Assembly: GCA_001464165.1 (NCBI GenBank)
Contig: LNEX01000461.1
Span: forward strand, 1 to 55,120
Direction of reading: 5' to 3'
Source of the DNA: a bacterium Ga0077546
GTDB taxonomy: Bacteria; Cyanobacteriota; Vampirovibrionia; Obscuribacterales; Obscuribacteraceae
Length of the DNA: 55,120 nucleotides
The notes beneath the pieces are model-generated. The model ran no database searches, was not told the DNA's origin, and saw only the letters and a program-made list of their open reading frames with translations. Below, piece after piece: positions 15,660-24,639 of this stretch. Position 1 is the first letter of the stretch. The number at the start of each line of letters is the position of its first letter. The translations under genes and the position numbers were made by a program.

Positions 15660-17318
15660 ATGCCAATTTCACGCGAAACTCAAGTAATCGAGACAACAAA
15701 ACCCGATATCACCAACAACAAAAACACTTCTGCGACTGAAGAGTTTGCCAGCCACTTGTATGATTCGGCTTGCTATAACGTCATACAGGCTCCACTTACT
15801 GGCATTACTCAGCTGCTAGATCGCACCATTCATACAGACCTCATGCCAAAGGCGCAATTTTTCGCCCCACCTAAACCAGCCAAAATTGGCACGGCTGCTT
15901 ATGCTGGAGAAGTAGCAGGAGGTGCAGTGGCAGCAATCATTCCAATGATCATCCTTCATAAGTCCATTGGGCCTGGAGCCGCTAGCAAACTAGAGCTAAC
16001 TGCCAATTATGGAATTGGCCGCGGGGCAGCCCCAGCAATTCTCAAAGCTGCGGCAACAGGTGCTTTGTGGGGCGGGGTCCTCACTCCCAGCGATGACAAA
16101 GAGAACATCTATACAGGGCGCTTGAAAAATGCAGCTGTATCGGCTCTAAGTCTTTCAGCACTCACCATGGGCAGTATTGGCCTGAAATCAACAGGCTCTG
16201 CCTTTTTGCGCAATGATATGGTTAGCGCTGGGTTGGCCGGTGGCCTGGCTGGTGAGATCAGTGTTGATGGCCATTCTCTCCTTTCTGGTCGTGGCCTAGC
16301 TGGAGCTGAAGATAGACTAAAATCAATCACCAGCTTCGCTGTTGGCGGTATTGCTGGCGGTGCAGCCAATAGTGCTCGTGAATTTTTCGCACCGACCAGC
16401 GGCATCAGAGGCGTGCGTACACTAGCAGATATGAAAAAGCTAGCAGACAAGACAATGGCCCCTGAAGCGCCAAAGCGCTTTGCCTTTGAAAAAGATCAAA
16501 AAATTCCGGCTAATGCTGAAGATCTCAGCCTACTAGATAAGCAGCATTGGTACAACAGCAGTTCTTCACATCTTAGAGAAGTAATTGATAGCAGCAAAAT
16601 GTCTCTTGAAGTTCGCAAAGAACTAGTATCTGGTCATCAAGACATTACCTATGGCCTACAAGCTCTGCATGATCGCCCAAACCCTAAGCCGGTCTTGGTT
16701 GTGTACGGCTCGGCTCGCATTCCCGAAAGTGACTTTCGCTATCAACGGGCTCGCTATATTGGTGGCAAGGCTATACAAGAAGGTTATGACGTCATGACCG
16801 GTGGCGGGCCGGGCATAATGGAAGCTGCTAATCGCGGTGCTTTTGAGGCTTTGAAACCAACTCGCGATGCTGCTGGCAATCAGACCGGTTGGGATGGCAA
16901 CTCAATTGGTGTGGTCTTGAAGCTACCCCATGAGAAAAGAGGCAATGGCTATCAGACCCTAACTCTTCCCCATAGAAACTTTTTCACGCGTCTGCGAAAT
17001 TTGAAAGAAGCCGACGCTTTTGTCATTGAAGACGGCGGTATTGGTACTGTGGCGGAGGCTATGGATACCCTCACGCATATTCAAACGGGCAAGATGAAAG
17101 GAGTTCCAATTTCCTTTGTTGGCAAAGAAAAACACCAGTATCTTGAGCGCTTCATGGATCAGCTAGAGAAAGATGGCACTATAAGTCCTGCTGATCGTAA
17201 GCTGTATAAAGTAGTCAACGACCCCAATGAGATTTTTGATGATCTGTCTAAGCACAAAAAGCAATGGGAAATAGAGTTAGCGCAATCGCAAGAGCAAAAG
17301 ACGGCAAATAGCAAATAA
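15660..17318 (+). CDS. LOG-domain protein with a Gly/Ala-rich N-terminal half
   Basis: 552 residues; ATG at 15660 behind a strong AAAAGGAGG site. The C-terminal part (about 335-540) is a LOG / lysine-decarboxylase-like Rossmann domain: VVYGSARI, the GGGPGIMEAANRG motif (about 381-393) and PHRNFFTRLRN with DGGIGTVAE, in which the usual PGGxGTxxE has Asp for Pro. LOG enzymes release cytokinin-type bases or cleave nucleoside monophosphates. The N-terminal 270 residues hold repeated Gly/Ala-rich hydrophobic stretches (GEVAGGAVAAIIPMII, GGLAGEISVDG) that may sit on or in a membrane. LOG proteins are usually about 180-250 residues, so this is a fusion. Confidence 0.72.
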   Translation: MPISRETQVIETTKPDITNNKNTSATEEFASHLYDSACYNVIQAPLTGITQLLDRTIHTDLMPKAQFFAPPKPAKIGTAAYAGEVAGGAVAAIIPMIILHKSIGPGAASKLELTANYGIGRGAAPAILKAAATGALWGGVLTPSDDKENIYTGRLKNAAVSALSLSALTMGSIGLKSTGSAFLRNDMVSAGLAGGLAGEISVDGHSLLSGRGLAGAEDRLKSITSFAVGGIAGGAANSAREFFAPTSGIRGVRTLADMKKLADKTMAPEAPKRFAFEKDQKIPANAEDLSLLDKQHWYNSSSSHLREVIDSSKMSLEVRKELVSGHQDITYGLQALHDRPNPKPVLVVYGSARIPESDFRYQRARYIGGKAIQEGYDVMTGGGPGIMEAANRGAFEALKPTRDAAGNQTGWDGNSIGVVLKLPHEKRGNGYQTLTLPHRNFFTRLRNLKEADAFVIEDGGIGTVAEAMDTLTHIQTGKMKGVPISFVGKEKHQYLERFMDQLEKDGTISPADRKLYKVVNDPNEIFDDLSKHKKQWEIELAQSQEQKTANSK

Positions 17319-17338
17319 ACATTCTATTTGAATGCGCG

Positions 17339-17371
17339 AAAGAGAGGAAGCAAACCATCCTCTCTTTTTTT
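17339..17371 (+). terminator. Terminator
   Basis: AAAGAGAGGA pairs with TCCTCTCTTT around a 9-base loop and runs into a T tract; it lies 20 bases after the LOG gene. Confidence 0.75.
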
Positions 17372-17666
17372 AGATAGCAGGCCCAGTTTAATGCTCGGCA
17401 CTTAAACGAGCTTTAGCTTTGCCACTTGTTTGATCTTGCCAATTCGGCATTTGACCAATGTTTCTCAGGCATCTGCTTGCACTGCGGCATCTTTGCAAGC
17501 TAGGTTGAAGTCACACCTCGTGTAACCAGCAACGAACCCACACCCCGTCGGGATTATTTCAGGAATACCTGATTGCTGATCAACGCCAGAGTCGGTGCTG
17601 CCTGTTTCGAGAGAAATGGTGTGATGTTACGCACAGTTTCAATAACCAATCCGTTGGAGAAATTCC
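17372..17666. other. Upstream region of the Clp block
   Basis: No gene on the plus strand. A short palindrome TCAGGAATACCTGA lies near 17559. A long open frame on the opposite strand is antisense to the Clp gene and is not supported. Confidence 0.4.
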
Positions 17667-19970
17667 ATGTCTGAACAATTCAAGTATGACAAGGCCCTCG
17701 CTGCAGTGCTGCAGTTCGCCGAGCAATACGCCCAGAATCTCAGCCAGCCGCGCCCTGTGACCACTGGTCACCTTCTGCTGGCGCTCGTGCAGGAGAAATC
17801 GAATTTGTCTGCCGTGTTCACTCGCTTTGGCATCAGTAAGAAAGATGTTGGCCGTGCAGTTTCGGCGATCGATCAGCGCACTGGTGTTGTCCAAAATCAA
17901 AAAGGATATTCGGCACCAGCCCGCAATGCTATCGAGCGAGCCGCTCAAGTTGCAAAAGAGCGCAGCTCTGATGCCAACGCTGTACTGACGCCGGTTGATC
18001 TTCTGCTTGGTTTGCTGCCATCTCCTGGAGCTGAAGTGCTCGATGGCGACGATTTCACGGCAGTGCTTCTTGAGCTCTCCATTGATGCCAAGCAAGTTTT
18101 GCAAGCTGTGCAGGCTCAAGTCGAGAAAGCGGGAAATCCCGTCTTGAAGAGCACCAGCCAGGCCGAGAGCGCTACTCCGACTCTGGAGAAATACGCCCGC
18201 GACCTCAATGCCTGGGGCAAATCTGGCAAGCTTGCACCATGCACATGGCGTGGTACCGAGATCGCCAAGATCATTGAGATTCTGGGGCAACGCCTTCAGA
18301 ACAACCCCATTCTCGTTGGCGAGACCGGAGTTGGCACCGTATCTGTGGTTGAAGGACTGGTTCTCCAGATTCTCAGCGGCAATGTGCCTGATAGCCTCAA
18401 AGCTGTGCGCATCTTCCAACTCGATATGGGTTCTGTCACTGCTGGTTCTAAGTACCGTGGCGAGTTTGAAGAGCGCCTTGGCAAGATTGTCAAAGAGGTC
18501 CAAGATGCAGGCAACATCATCTTGCTGATTGAAGACCTTCACACCATTGTTGGCGCAGGCCGCATTGAAGAAGGCGGTGCCGACGCCACCAGCTTTCTCA
18601 AGCCCCTGCTGGCTCGAGGCGAGCTGCGCTGCATTGGTACCACTTCTCCCGATGAGTACCGGGCACACATTGAGCGAGATACCAACCTCAACGGGCTCTT
18701 TCAGCAAGTCAAAGTTGCTGAACTCACCGTTGAAGACACTGTTGCGGCCTTGCAAGCAGTTAAGCATCTCTACGAGGCGCACCACGGAGTGACGTACAAA
18801 CACGAGGCTCTTGAGGTGGCCGCGCAACTCAGTGATCGTTACCTCCATACAACCAAGCTGCCTGGCAAAGCCCTGCAGTTGATTGACCGTGCTGGTTCGC
18901 GCTGCAAGAATGCTCGCAGCGGTGAAGCGGACAACAATGGCAAGAAGGTGGTGACAGAGGACGACATCATCGAGATCGTCACAAGCGACACCGGCATTCC
19001 GCTGGCCAGCTTGACCAAAACGGAAGCCGATAAGTTGCTTGGTATGGCAGAAGCTCTGCACCAAGGTATCATCGGCCAAGAAAAGGCAGTAGAATCGGTA
19101 CAGTCTGCATTCTGGCGGCTGCGCGTTGGTCTCAAACCGCCCAATCGCCCCATTGCCTCGTTCTTCTTTCTTGGCCCCACCGGTGTGGGCAAAACTGAGC
19201 TGGCACGCGAGTTGGCTCGTTATCTCTTCGATACCGAAGACGCCCTGATTCGGCTTGACATGTCGGAGTACATGGACACTTCGTCTGTGTCTAAGTTGAT
19301 CGGCACAACCGCTGGTTTTGTCGGTTACAAAGATCCAGGACAACTCACCGAACCTGTGCGCAGCCGGCCCTATTGTGTCTTGCTGCTTGACGAGATCGAA
19401 AAAGCAAATCCCACTGTTTTGAACCTGCTCTTGCAGGTACTTGATGCTGGTCGTCTCACCGATGGAGCTGGTCGAGTCGTCGACTTCAAAAACGTCGTGG
19501 TGATCGCCACGAGTAATGTCGGCTCGAAGGTGATCATTGGCAATACCCGGGCAATTGGTATCGATCTCGGTGACAAAGCTCCCGAAGTTGAGCGCAAGAG
19601 CGGGGTGCTTGAGCAAGAGCTGGCGCAGAAGTTCTCTCCCGAATTTCTTAACCGCTGGGATGAGGTGATCGAATTCGACAAGCTTGGTGAAGCCGAGCTT
19701 GAGTTGATCGTCCAGCTGTCAGTCAAAAAGATCTTTGCTGCTCTCGAACAGCAATGGAACATTCAACTGGTCCTTTCACCGCAGGCGGCTAAGTTTGTGG
19801 TGAAGCGCAGTGACCCTAAGTATGGTGCGCGCCCCCTGGCTCGCATCCTGCAAAAGTCGGTGGAAACACCGCTGGCTGAGGGAATCTTGCGCGGCGACTA
19901 CCAAGATTGCGAGGTTCACGTTTACGTTGACGGCGACAAACTTGCCCTGAAGAAGGTCGCAAGGAAGTAG
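17667..19970 (+). CDS. ClpA-like AAA+ unfoldase with a degenerate first ATPase
   Basis: 767 residues, close to ClpA (about 758), and no long middle domain. TGGAG stands 11 bases before the ATG. Order: double Clp-N repeat (about 1-145), D1 (about 175-440), D2 (about 465-760). D1 keeps the pore loop KYRGEFEERL but has lost its engine. Walker A reads GETGVGTV instead of GxxGxGKT, Walker B reads LLIEDLH instead of IDEIH, and the Arg-finger ERRF is NGLF. D2 is intact: GPTGVGKTEL, LLLDEIEKA, FLNR and GARPL. The ClpP-docking loop may be IGI in place of IGF/IGL. It presumably feeds substrates to the ClpP encoded 105 bases downstream, driven by D2 alone. Confidence 0.85.
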   Translation: MSEQFKYDKALAAVLQFAEQYAQNLSQPRPVTTGHLLLALVQEKSNLSAVFTRFGISKKDVGRAVSAIDQRTGVVQNQKGYSAPARNAIERAAQVAKERSSDANAVLTPVDLLLGLLPSPGAEVLDGDDFTAVLLELSIDAKQVLQAVQAQVEKAGNPVLKSTSQAESATPTLEKYARDLNAWGKSGKLAPCTWRGTEIAKIIEILGQRLQNNPILVGETGVGTVSVVEGLVLQILSGNVPDSLKAVRIFQLDMGSVTAGSKYRGEFEERLGKIVKEVQDAGNIILLIEDLHTIVGAGRIEEGGADATSFLKPLLARGELRCIGTTSPDEYRAHIERDTNLNGLFQQVKVAELTVEDTVAALQAVKHLYEAHHGVTYKHEALEVAAQLSDRYLHTTKLPGKALQLIDRAGSRCKNARSGEADNNGKKVVTEDDIIEIVTSDTGIPLASLTKTEADKLLGMAEALHQGIIGQEKAVESVQSAFWRLRVGLKPPNRPIASFFFLGPTGVGKTELARELARYLFDTEDALIRLDMSEYMDTSSVSKLIGTTAGFVGYKDPGQLTEPVRSRPYCVLLLDEIEKANPTVLNLLLQVLDAGRLTDGAGRVVDFKNVVVIATSNVGSKVIIGNTRAIGIDLGDKAPEVERKSGVLEQELAQKFSPEFLNRWDEVIEFDKLGEAELELIVQLSVKKIFAALEQQWNIQLVLSPQAAKFVVKRSDPKYGARPLARILQKSVETPLAEGILRGDYQDCEVHVYVDGDKLALKKVARK

Positions 19971-20000
19971 TCGTCAGTGCCAATCTTGCGCATTTAGTCA

Positions 20001-20030
20001 ACAGGCACTTCCCGAAATGGAAGTGCCTGT
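20001..20030 (+). terminator. Stem-loop between the Clp ATPase and ClpP genes
   Basis: A 12-bp perfect stem (ACAGGCACTTCC with GGAAGTGCCTGT) and 6-base loop with no T tract. It could attenuate or stabilise mRNA between two genes that are probably co-expressed. Confidence 0.5.
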
Positions 20031-20075
20031 GCATTTCGCTTCAATTCACACCATATTCCTTGGAGACTTCCAATC

Positions 20076-20840
20076 ATGGCCTACACATGGGAACTTGAAA
20101 CCCCGACGCAAAATCTGATCCTGCCCCAGAATGCTGGTCGCCCCGTCGCCACCTTCATGCCTACGATCCGCAAGGAGATGAAGGGCGGCGTAATGGGAAC
20201 CGATGCCATTAGCGAGCTCTTCGCCAACCGCATCATTCTTTTTACCAGTCAGTTTGATGAGGCTTCTTGCACAGCGGCTCAGGCCCAACTGTTCTACCTT
20301 GACGCCAATGTAACCGACCCGGATAACTCTGAGATCAAGATGTACGTCAACAGCCCTGGTGGCGTTGTCACGGCTGGTCTTGCCCTCTACAACACCATGC
20401 AGAACATCCAGAGCCCGGTTAGCACGATCGGCATGGGCATGTGTGCCAGCATGGGCGCTTTCCTGCTCTGCACCGGGGCACCGGGCCGGCGATTTGCCTA
20501 CCCTGATACCACCATCATGATTCACCAGCCGAGCTGGGGAAATCAGGGCACTCACCGCCATATGAAAGCGCACATGAAATTCGGTGACCAGCTCTACCTG
20601 AAGATGATTGGCATCATGGCAGCGCACTGTGACATCACCTTCGAAGAAATGGAAGCTGCCCTGCTTGAGGACAACTTCCTCACTGCTCAGCAAGCGCTCG
20701 AGTTGGGAATGATCGACCGCATCATCCCAGCGCCAGAGGGCAAGACCGTAGTGGTGCCGAGGCGACCGGGTGAGGCTGCGGTGAAAACCACCAGGACTCG
20801 CGCAAGCAGAGCTACCACCAAGACGCCGGCCGCATCCTGA
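20076..20840 (+). CDS. clpP: ATP-dependent Clp protease proteolytic subunit
   Basis: 254 residues, longer than the usual 195-205 because of about 35 extra residues at the N-terminus and a basic Arg/Thr-rich tail (TTRTRASRATTK). The catalytic triad is complete: S125 in GMCASMGAF, H150 in IMIHQP and D199 in LEDNFLT. The oxyanion and handle region SPGGVVTAGLALY is present. GGAG lies about 11 bases before the ATG. It should form the chamber partnered by the Clp ATPase just upstream. The N-terminal extension covers the axial-loop region, so gating or docking may differ from the standard enzyme. Confidence 0.9.
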   Translation: MAYTWELETPTQNLILPQNAGRPVATFMPTIRKEMKGGVMGTDAISELFANRIILFTSQFDEASCTAAQAQLFYLDANVTDPDNSEIKMYVNSPGGVVTAGLALYNTMQNIQSPVSTIGMGMCASMGAFLLCTGAPGRRFAYPDTTIMIHQPSWGNQGTHRHMKAHMKFGDQLYLKMIGIMAAHCDITFEEMEAALLEDNFLTAQQALELGMIDRIIPAPEGKTVVVPRRPGEAAVKTTRTRASRATTKTPAAS

Positions 20841-20883
20841 AGCGACAAGTGATTGACTGCTGATCACTTCGCTAGTCACAGAA

Positions 20884-20910
20884 AGAGGAGCGACAGAGAG
20901 TCGCTCCTCT
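20884..20910 (+). terminator. Stem-loop after clpP
   Basis: AGAGGAGCGAC pairs perfectly with GTCGCTCCTCT around AGAGA. It is followed by CCAAAC with no T tract. Confidence 0.5.
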
Positions 20911-20937
20911 CCAAACACACCTATCTGGAGTTACACC

Positions 20938-22052
20938 ATGACCAACGACAAGACCGATCAAGGGTCTGCCTCGTTTAACCCCATTGTGCTCAATCTGGCT
21001 GAAGAGACAATCATTCATTCTTTGGCATTCTCACAAACTCTTACGCAAATTTTCCTTCGCTCCAAGCCTGCAGACGGAGTTACAGCTCTAAGGGCGGCCA
21101 TGAGCCTTATTCCCGAGTTGCCTATTGAGCCTGATGCTCATCAGGTCAAAGTGGGAAAAAACGGTGCCATTGGCTCGACCTATCTGACAAATGAGGCGGC
21201 GCTGGATACTTGCTTTCGTCTGAGAGCGCAGCTTGCCAGCTTCCGGCCACTCGGTGCCGAGATCATTCACAGCGCCCTCAATGCCCGCGCGCAAGTGGAC
21301 GAGACCATGCGAAAACTCCTCTTGATTGACTGGTCAGCTCAGAGCTGGAACCCCCAGGTGATGCAGGCCGTCAATCGCTATCGCACTTTTGTCTTGGGTA
21401 TTAGCCGCACATCGGCGGCTTTTGCCTATGCTGACGAAGGCGATCAGGAGGAGAAGTTCAAGACACTGCTGCAAGACGAGCTCATTCCTGAATGTCATAA
21501 GCTGGCAGCACAACTGATTCGCACCTGCCTGCCTCTCTTGAACGAGCAGAAACAACAGATTCTCGCAGAGGGCTCTGATACCCTTACTGAATTCGACCGG
21601 CTCTGGTCGAAGGCCGTCATGCCTCTGTTCCGCTTCGTCATATCCAATAGTTCGCACAAGCTTCCGGCTGCAACCAAAAAGCTGCTGCAGAACATTGATG
21701 AGTTGGCGGATGTTCGCGACTCTGTGCCCGAGATCTTCAATACGTTTGCTCAACAATTCAGCGGCTCCAAACCGACGCCTGCTCGTCTGCCGATGCCGAA
21801 GAGCTTTGTGATTTCCTCCTCGAAGTCAATGATTTCAGCGGTCTCGCCTCGCTCCTGACCATTAGCTACGCAGAGCTCAGCATGCAAATGAGCCTGATCA
21901 AGATGGACCTGGTGGCCTATGGCCTGGAGCTTGATGACGACAAGCAAGCTCAGCCGCTGCAGGCGCTTTTCTCGGCCCTTGCCTTTGCCTCAACCAAGCT
22001 TGCTTTCAGCTATAACCAGCTCGTTAACGAAGTGCGCAACCGCGAATCGTAA
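20938..22052 (+). pseudogene. Hypothetical helical protein gene split by a one-base frameshift
   Basis: The first frame (from the ATG at 20938, GGAG 12 bases upstream) runs to 21858, but its last 30 codons turn low-complexity (SFVISSSKSMISAV). From about 21770 another frame continues with ordinary composition (DACSSADAEELCDFLLEVND, then SLLTISYAEL) to a stop at 22052. One added base near the AAAC at 21769-21772 would join them into about 371 residues, with a helical, Leu/Ala-rich body. No family recognised. Either a base was lost in the genome or in the consensus, or a -1 slip occurs at that A run; the site is not a classic slippery heptamer. Confidence 0.55.
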
Positions 22053-22129
22053 TTTACCGTTCGCATTTCACCACTGCTAACGCATCACTCACAATTCACC
22101 GCTCACAATTCATCACAGGAATCCTTCCC

Positions 22130-22507
22130 ATGAAACCATTCATTTTCACATCCATCATCAATGCTGTGCTGGCCTATGCGGCTTACAGAATTACCCAGAA
22201 AGATCTCGACAGCGGTGTTTGGCTGCTCACCGACAGCACCTTGGCTCTCAAAGACGACGGTGGAGTCACTTGGTCTGATTTCAACAAAAATGCTGACAGT
22301 TCTGCTGACGCAGCGGCAGCCACTGACAGCGCAAGTGAAGGCCCGGCTGAAGGCGCAGCTGAAGTTCCGGCTGAATTTGCCAGCCTTGCCAAACGGCGGC
22401 CCCAAGAGTACGCCACCATCGTCGCCGCTTTCAAAAAGGCCTACGACGAAGGTCGCGTTGTCGCTATGAAAGACGTGATCTGGCGCAATTATCGCATCGC
22501 CAATTAG
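22130..22507 (+). CDS. Hypothetical membrane-anchored protein, 125 residues
   Basis: An N-terminal hydrophobic segment (about residues 4-20, FIFTSIINAVLAYAAYR) is followed by an Ala/Glu/Asp-rich low-complexity linker (about 54-82) and a C-terminal helical part (EYATIVAAFKKAYDEGR). AGGA lies about nine bases before the ATG. No family recognised. Confidence 0.55.
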   Translation: MKPFIFTSIINAVLAYAAYRITQKDLDSGVWLLTDSTLALKDDGGVTWSDFNKNADSSADAAAATDSASEGPAEGAAEVPAEFASLAKRRPQEYATIVAAFKKAYDEGRVVAMKDVIWRNYRIAN

Positions 22508-22664
22508 TGATAAAGGGCTCTATGTACAAACTCGAATGCCATGATCGTGCTGGTGCGCTCTTCTGAGCACCTCACCAACTCCTGCATTTCGCGGGTCTCC
22601 TGCTTTCACAGGCGTCCGGTATTTGCAGGTAAGCTGGTGTGGTGCTTCCACCGAGCACTGCACT

Positions 22665-22916
22665 ATGTCACGTTCTTTCCGTCACACGCCGATCATCGGC
22701 CGGTCCACGGCTGTTAGCGATCAGCCCTTTAAGAAGTTCGCCAACCGCAAACTGCGCCAGCAGGTGCGTATGGCTATTCTTGAATGCCAAGACTTCGACA
22801 ATCTGGTTGTTCCGCTTCAGCGCGAAGTGAGCGATGTTTGGGTTTTCCCCAAAGACGGCAAATGCCACTTGAGCTCCAAGGACTGCGATCTCTATCGCAA
22901 GTACATGCGCAAGTAG
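22665..22916 (+). CDS. Small basic protein of the MSRSxRxTPI type, 83 residues
   Basis: Start at the ATG at 22665 (MSRSFRHTPIIGRSTAVSD); the frame is open to 22623 only. Small proteins beginning MSRSYRKTPI... with a conserved KxxANRxLRxxxR stretch recur in several bacterial phyla and phages; this one keeps KKFANRKLRQQVR at about residues 24-36. Function unknown; the basic character suggests nucleic-acid contact. Confidence 0.6.
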   Translation: MSRSFRHTPIIGRSTAVSDQPFKKFANRKLRQQVRMAILECQDFDNLVVPLQREVSDVWVFPKDGKCHLSSKDCDLYRKYMRK

Positions 22917-23558
22917 TTCGGCTCCGGGCAAATGACTTTTGGCTTCGGCCTTAGTCACTCTGCTCGGAGCTGTTTTACAAAAGCCCAAACGCTCGTCTAT
23001 CGAGTTTTTTTCTTATTATTCGCAAGTCGACCGGTCTAGTAGCAGCGACTTACAGCAAGATATCAATCACAAACTTTTAGCCCGATTAGCCGATTTCCAG
23101 AAAGCTGCTCGACGAAACTGAACTGCGAGGAAGCTGAGTTTTATGAAACCCAGTTTAATGCTTCAAGGATATTCAAAAAGCAGTGGTGATAGGTGTGAGG
23201 CGCGTTTAACGGTATTGGTCTATGTTTTTGCCTAAATAAGTTGAAGTACTAGATGCTAAGAGCTAAGTTGAAGTTACACCTCTTTCTTTCTTCTCGGACA
23301 AAAAACTTCAACACACACAACGTGTAATTAGCCACGCGCCCATATCGATTCAGGATTGACTTGTTCTATGCCTGAACGGTGCTTAACGCTAAAGCTGGCT
23401 GAAGGTTCGCGGTTGTGCTGTTGTGCTGGTTTGCAACTGTGCAGATTCGAAGGCCCGAAAAGTCCGAGAGGTCGAGGTGTTACGTTCTGTTTTCTCGAAA
23501 CGAAAATACGAATTGAAATTTTCCCTGTGTTCTCACGTAACTCTATTGGAGTTAAATC
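22917..23558. other. Gene-free stretch of about 640 bases
   Basis: Two short open frames (22939-23121 and 23356-23562) have no ribosome site and odd composition. GGCTCCG at the start and CGGAGC near 22971 could pair as a long-looped hairpin. A related copy of the 5674 palindrome lies at 23023-23053. Confidence 0.45.
23023..23053. promoter_or_regulatory. GACCGGTCTA motif related to the 5674 palindrome
   Basis: GACCGGTCTA is followed by GTAGCAGCGA here and by CTAATAGCGA at 5688. AAGTCG and CGACTT flank it as a 6-bp inverted repeat. The same core in two intergenic stretches of the same style suggests a shared binding site or structure. Confidence 0.35.
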
Positions 23559-24551
23559 ATGATCCATTTTTTCTATGTCCCTGTCCCTAGTTTGGGAGAA
23601 ACTGGTCTTTCCGCCGATGGCTCATTCGCCTATACCAAGACACCAGGAAGACCTGTGGAGCTGTATAAGCTCGAAACAAGCTTCAGTCGCAGTTCTCTTG
23701 TGCTGCGCATTTCTCTTTCTGATCAGCTCAAGGCCGCCACAGTCGATGCCGTTGATGTCGCCTTCCGTTTGACCGCAGATGGCACCACCCACGCTGCGAT
23801 CCTCACTGAAGATCAGTCGAAAATCCTTTTGATTGATCTTGCCAGTGGCCTTCTGGTAGCAAGAGCAGAAGTTGAAGCTGGCCGCTCCATCAGCTTCGCC
23901 GAGAAGGGCACAAGTCTTTGGGTGGGTGCCGATAATGGTCATCTCTTCATGGTCAGGGTTGATCAAGACTCATCGGGAATGAATTGCAAAACCTTTGGCC
24001 CTCATCCGCTTGAAATTGACATTGCCAAATTGCATGTAGTCAATCCCTTAGGCGGCCGGCCCTGCATGCTGCTGACCAGCGACCAAGGAGAAGTTCTGCG
24101 TTTGACCTCTCCCGACGGTCTGATCGAACTGACGAATATGACCGATGCGAAGCTGAAGCCGCTGCAGCTCACGGGCAATACTGATGGCAACGTGGTGTCG
24201 ATTCTTGCTCGCAGCGGTGAAGTCTGTCTTTCGAAAGAAGGCTACTTCAGTGCTATCAATTTTGACCAAAAATCAGACCGTTTTGTCTCTCCATTTACCG
24301 GGCCTCTACTTGGTCTTGCAGCATCATCAGAGCACGACGTCATCTGCTTTTCGGCTCACACAATTGCTGGCTTGAATACCGATCACAAAGGTCAGCAATC
24401 TGCCGCTTTTGGTCAGTCTGGCGCCGCAGAAAATACCGCACCGCAGGTGATGTCGAATTATCGGTTGACACCGATTGCGAATCAAGAGAGATACATCACT
24501 GCGGTGGTGCAATCGCCACTGACCGGTAGCATCTCCGCGCTCTATCAGTGA
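23559..24551 (+). CDS. Hypothetical beta-propeller-like protein, 330 residues
   Basis: TGGAG lies about nine bases before the ATG. The sequence is a succession of beta-strand pairs with Gly/Asp turns (LTADGTTHAAILTED, KGTSLWVGADNGHLF, LTSDQGEVLRLTSPDG, LTGNTDGNVVSILARSGEV), as in WD40 or YVTN-type propellers, though no consensus WD repeat is seen. No signal peptide or membrane helix. It may serve as a scaffold. No family recognised. Confidence 0.6.
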   Translation: MIHFFYVPVPSLGETGLSADGSFAYTKTPGRPVELYKLETSFSRSSLVLRISLSDQLKAATVDAVDVAFRLTADGTTHAAILTEDQSKILLIDLASGLLVARAEVEAGRSISFAEKGTSLWVGADNGHLFMVRVDQDSSGMNCKTFGPHPLEIDIAKLHVVNPLGGRPCMLLTSDQGEVLRLTSPDGLIELTNMTDAKLKPLQLTGNTDGNVVSILARSGEVCLSKEGYFSAINFDQKSDRFVSPFTGPLLGLAASSEHDVICFSAHTIAGLNTDHKGQQSAAFGQSGAAENTAPQVMSNYRLTPIANQERYITAVVQSPLTGSISALYQ

Positions 24552-24639
24552 CTGGCGCGCCTTAGCGCATAGAGCAATGCTGCTGACTATTCGTCAAGCA
24601 GCGTTCAATACATTCATCAAACACAACCCAGAGAAGCCC

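Noticed and set aside
17580..19616. A 678-codon open frame on the minus strand antisense to the Clp ATPase gene
   Set aside because: The plus-strand gene is an unmistakable Clp ATPase with a ribosome site; the antisense frame has no motif, no start context and arises from codon bias.
22939..23562. Two short frames (60 and 68 codons) in the 22.9-23.6 kb gap
   Set aside because: No ribosome sites, odd composition, and one overlaps the start of the next gene.
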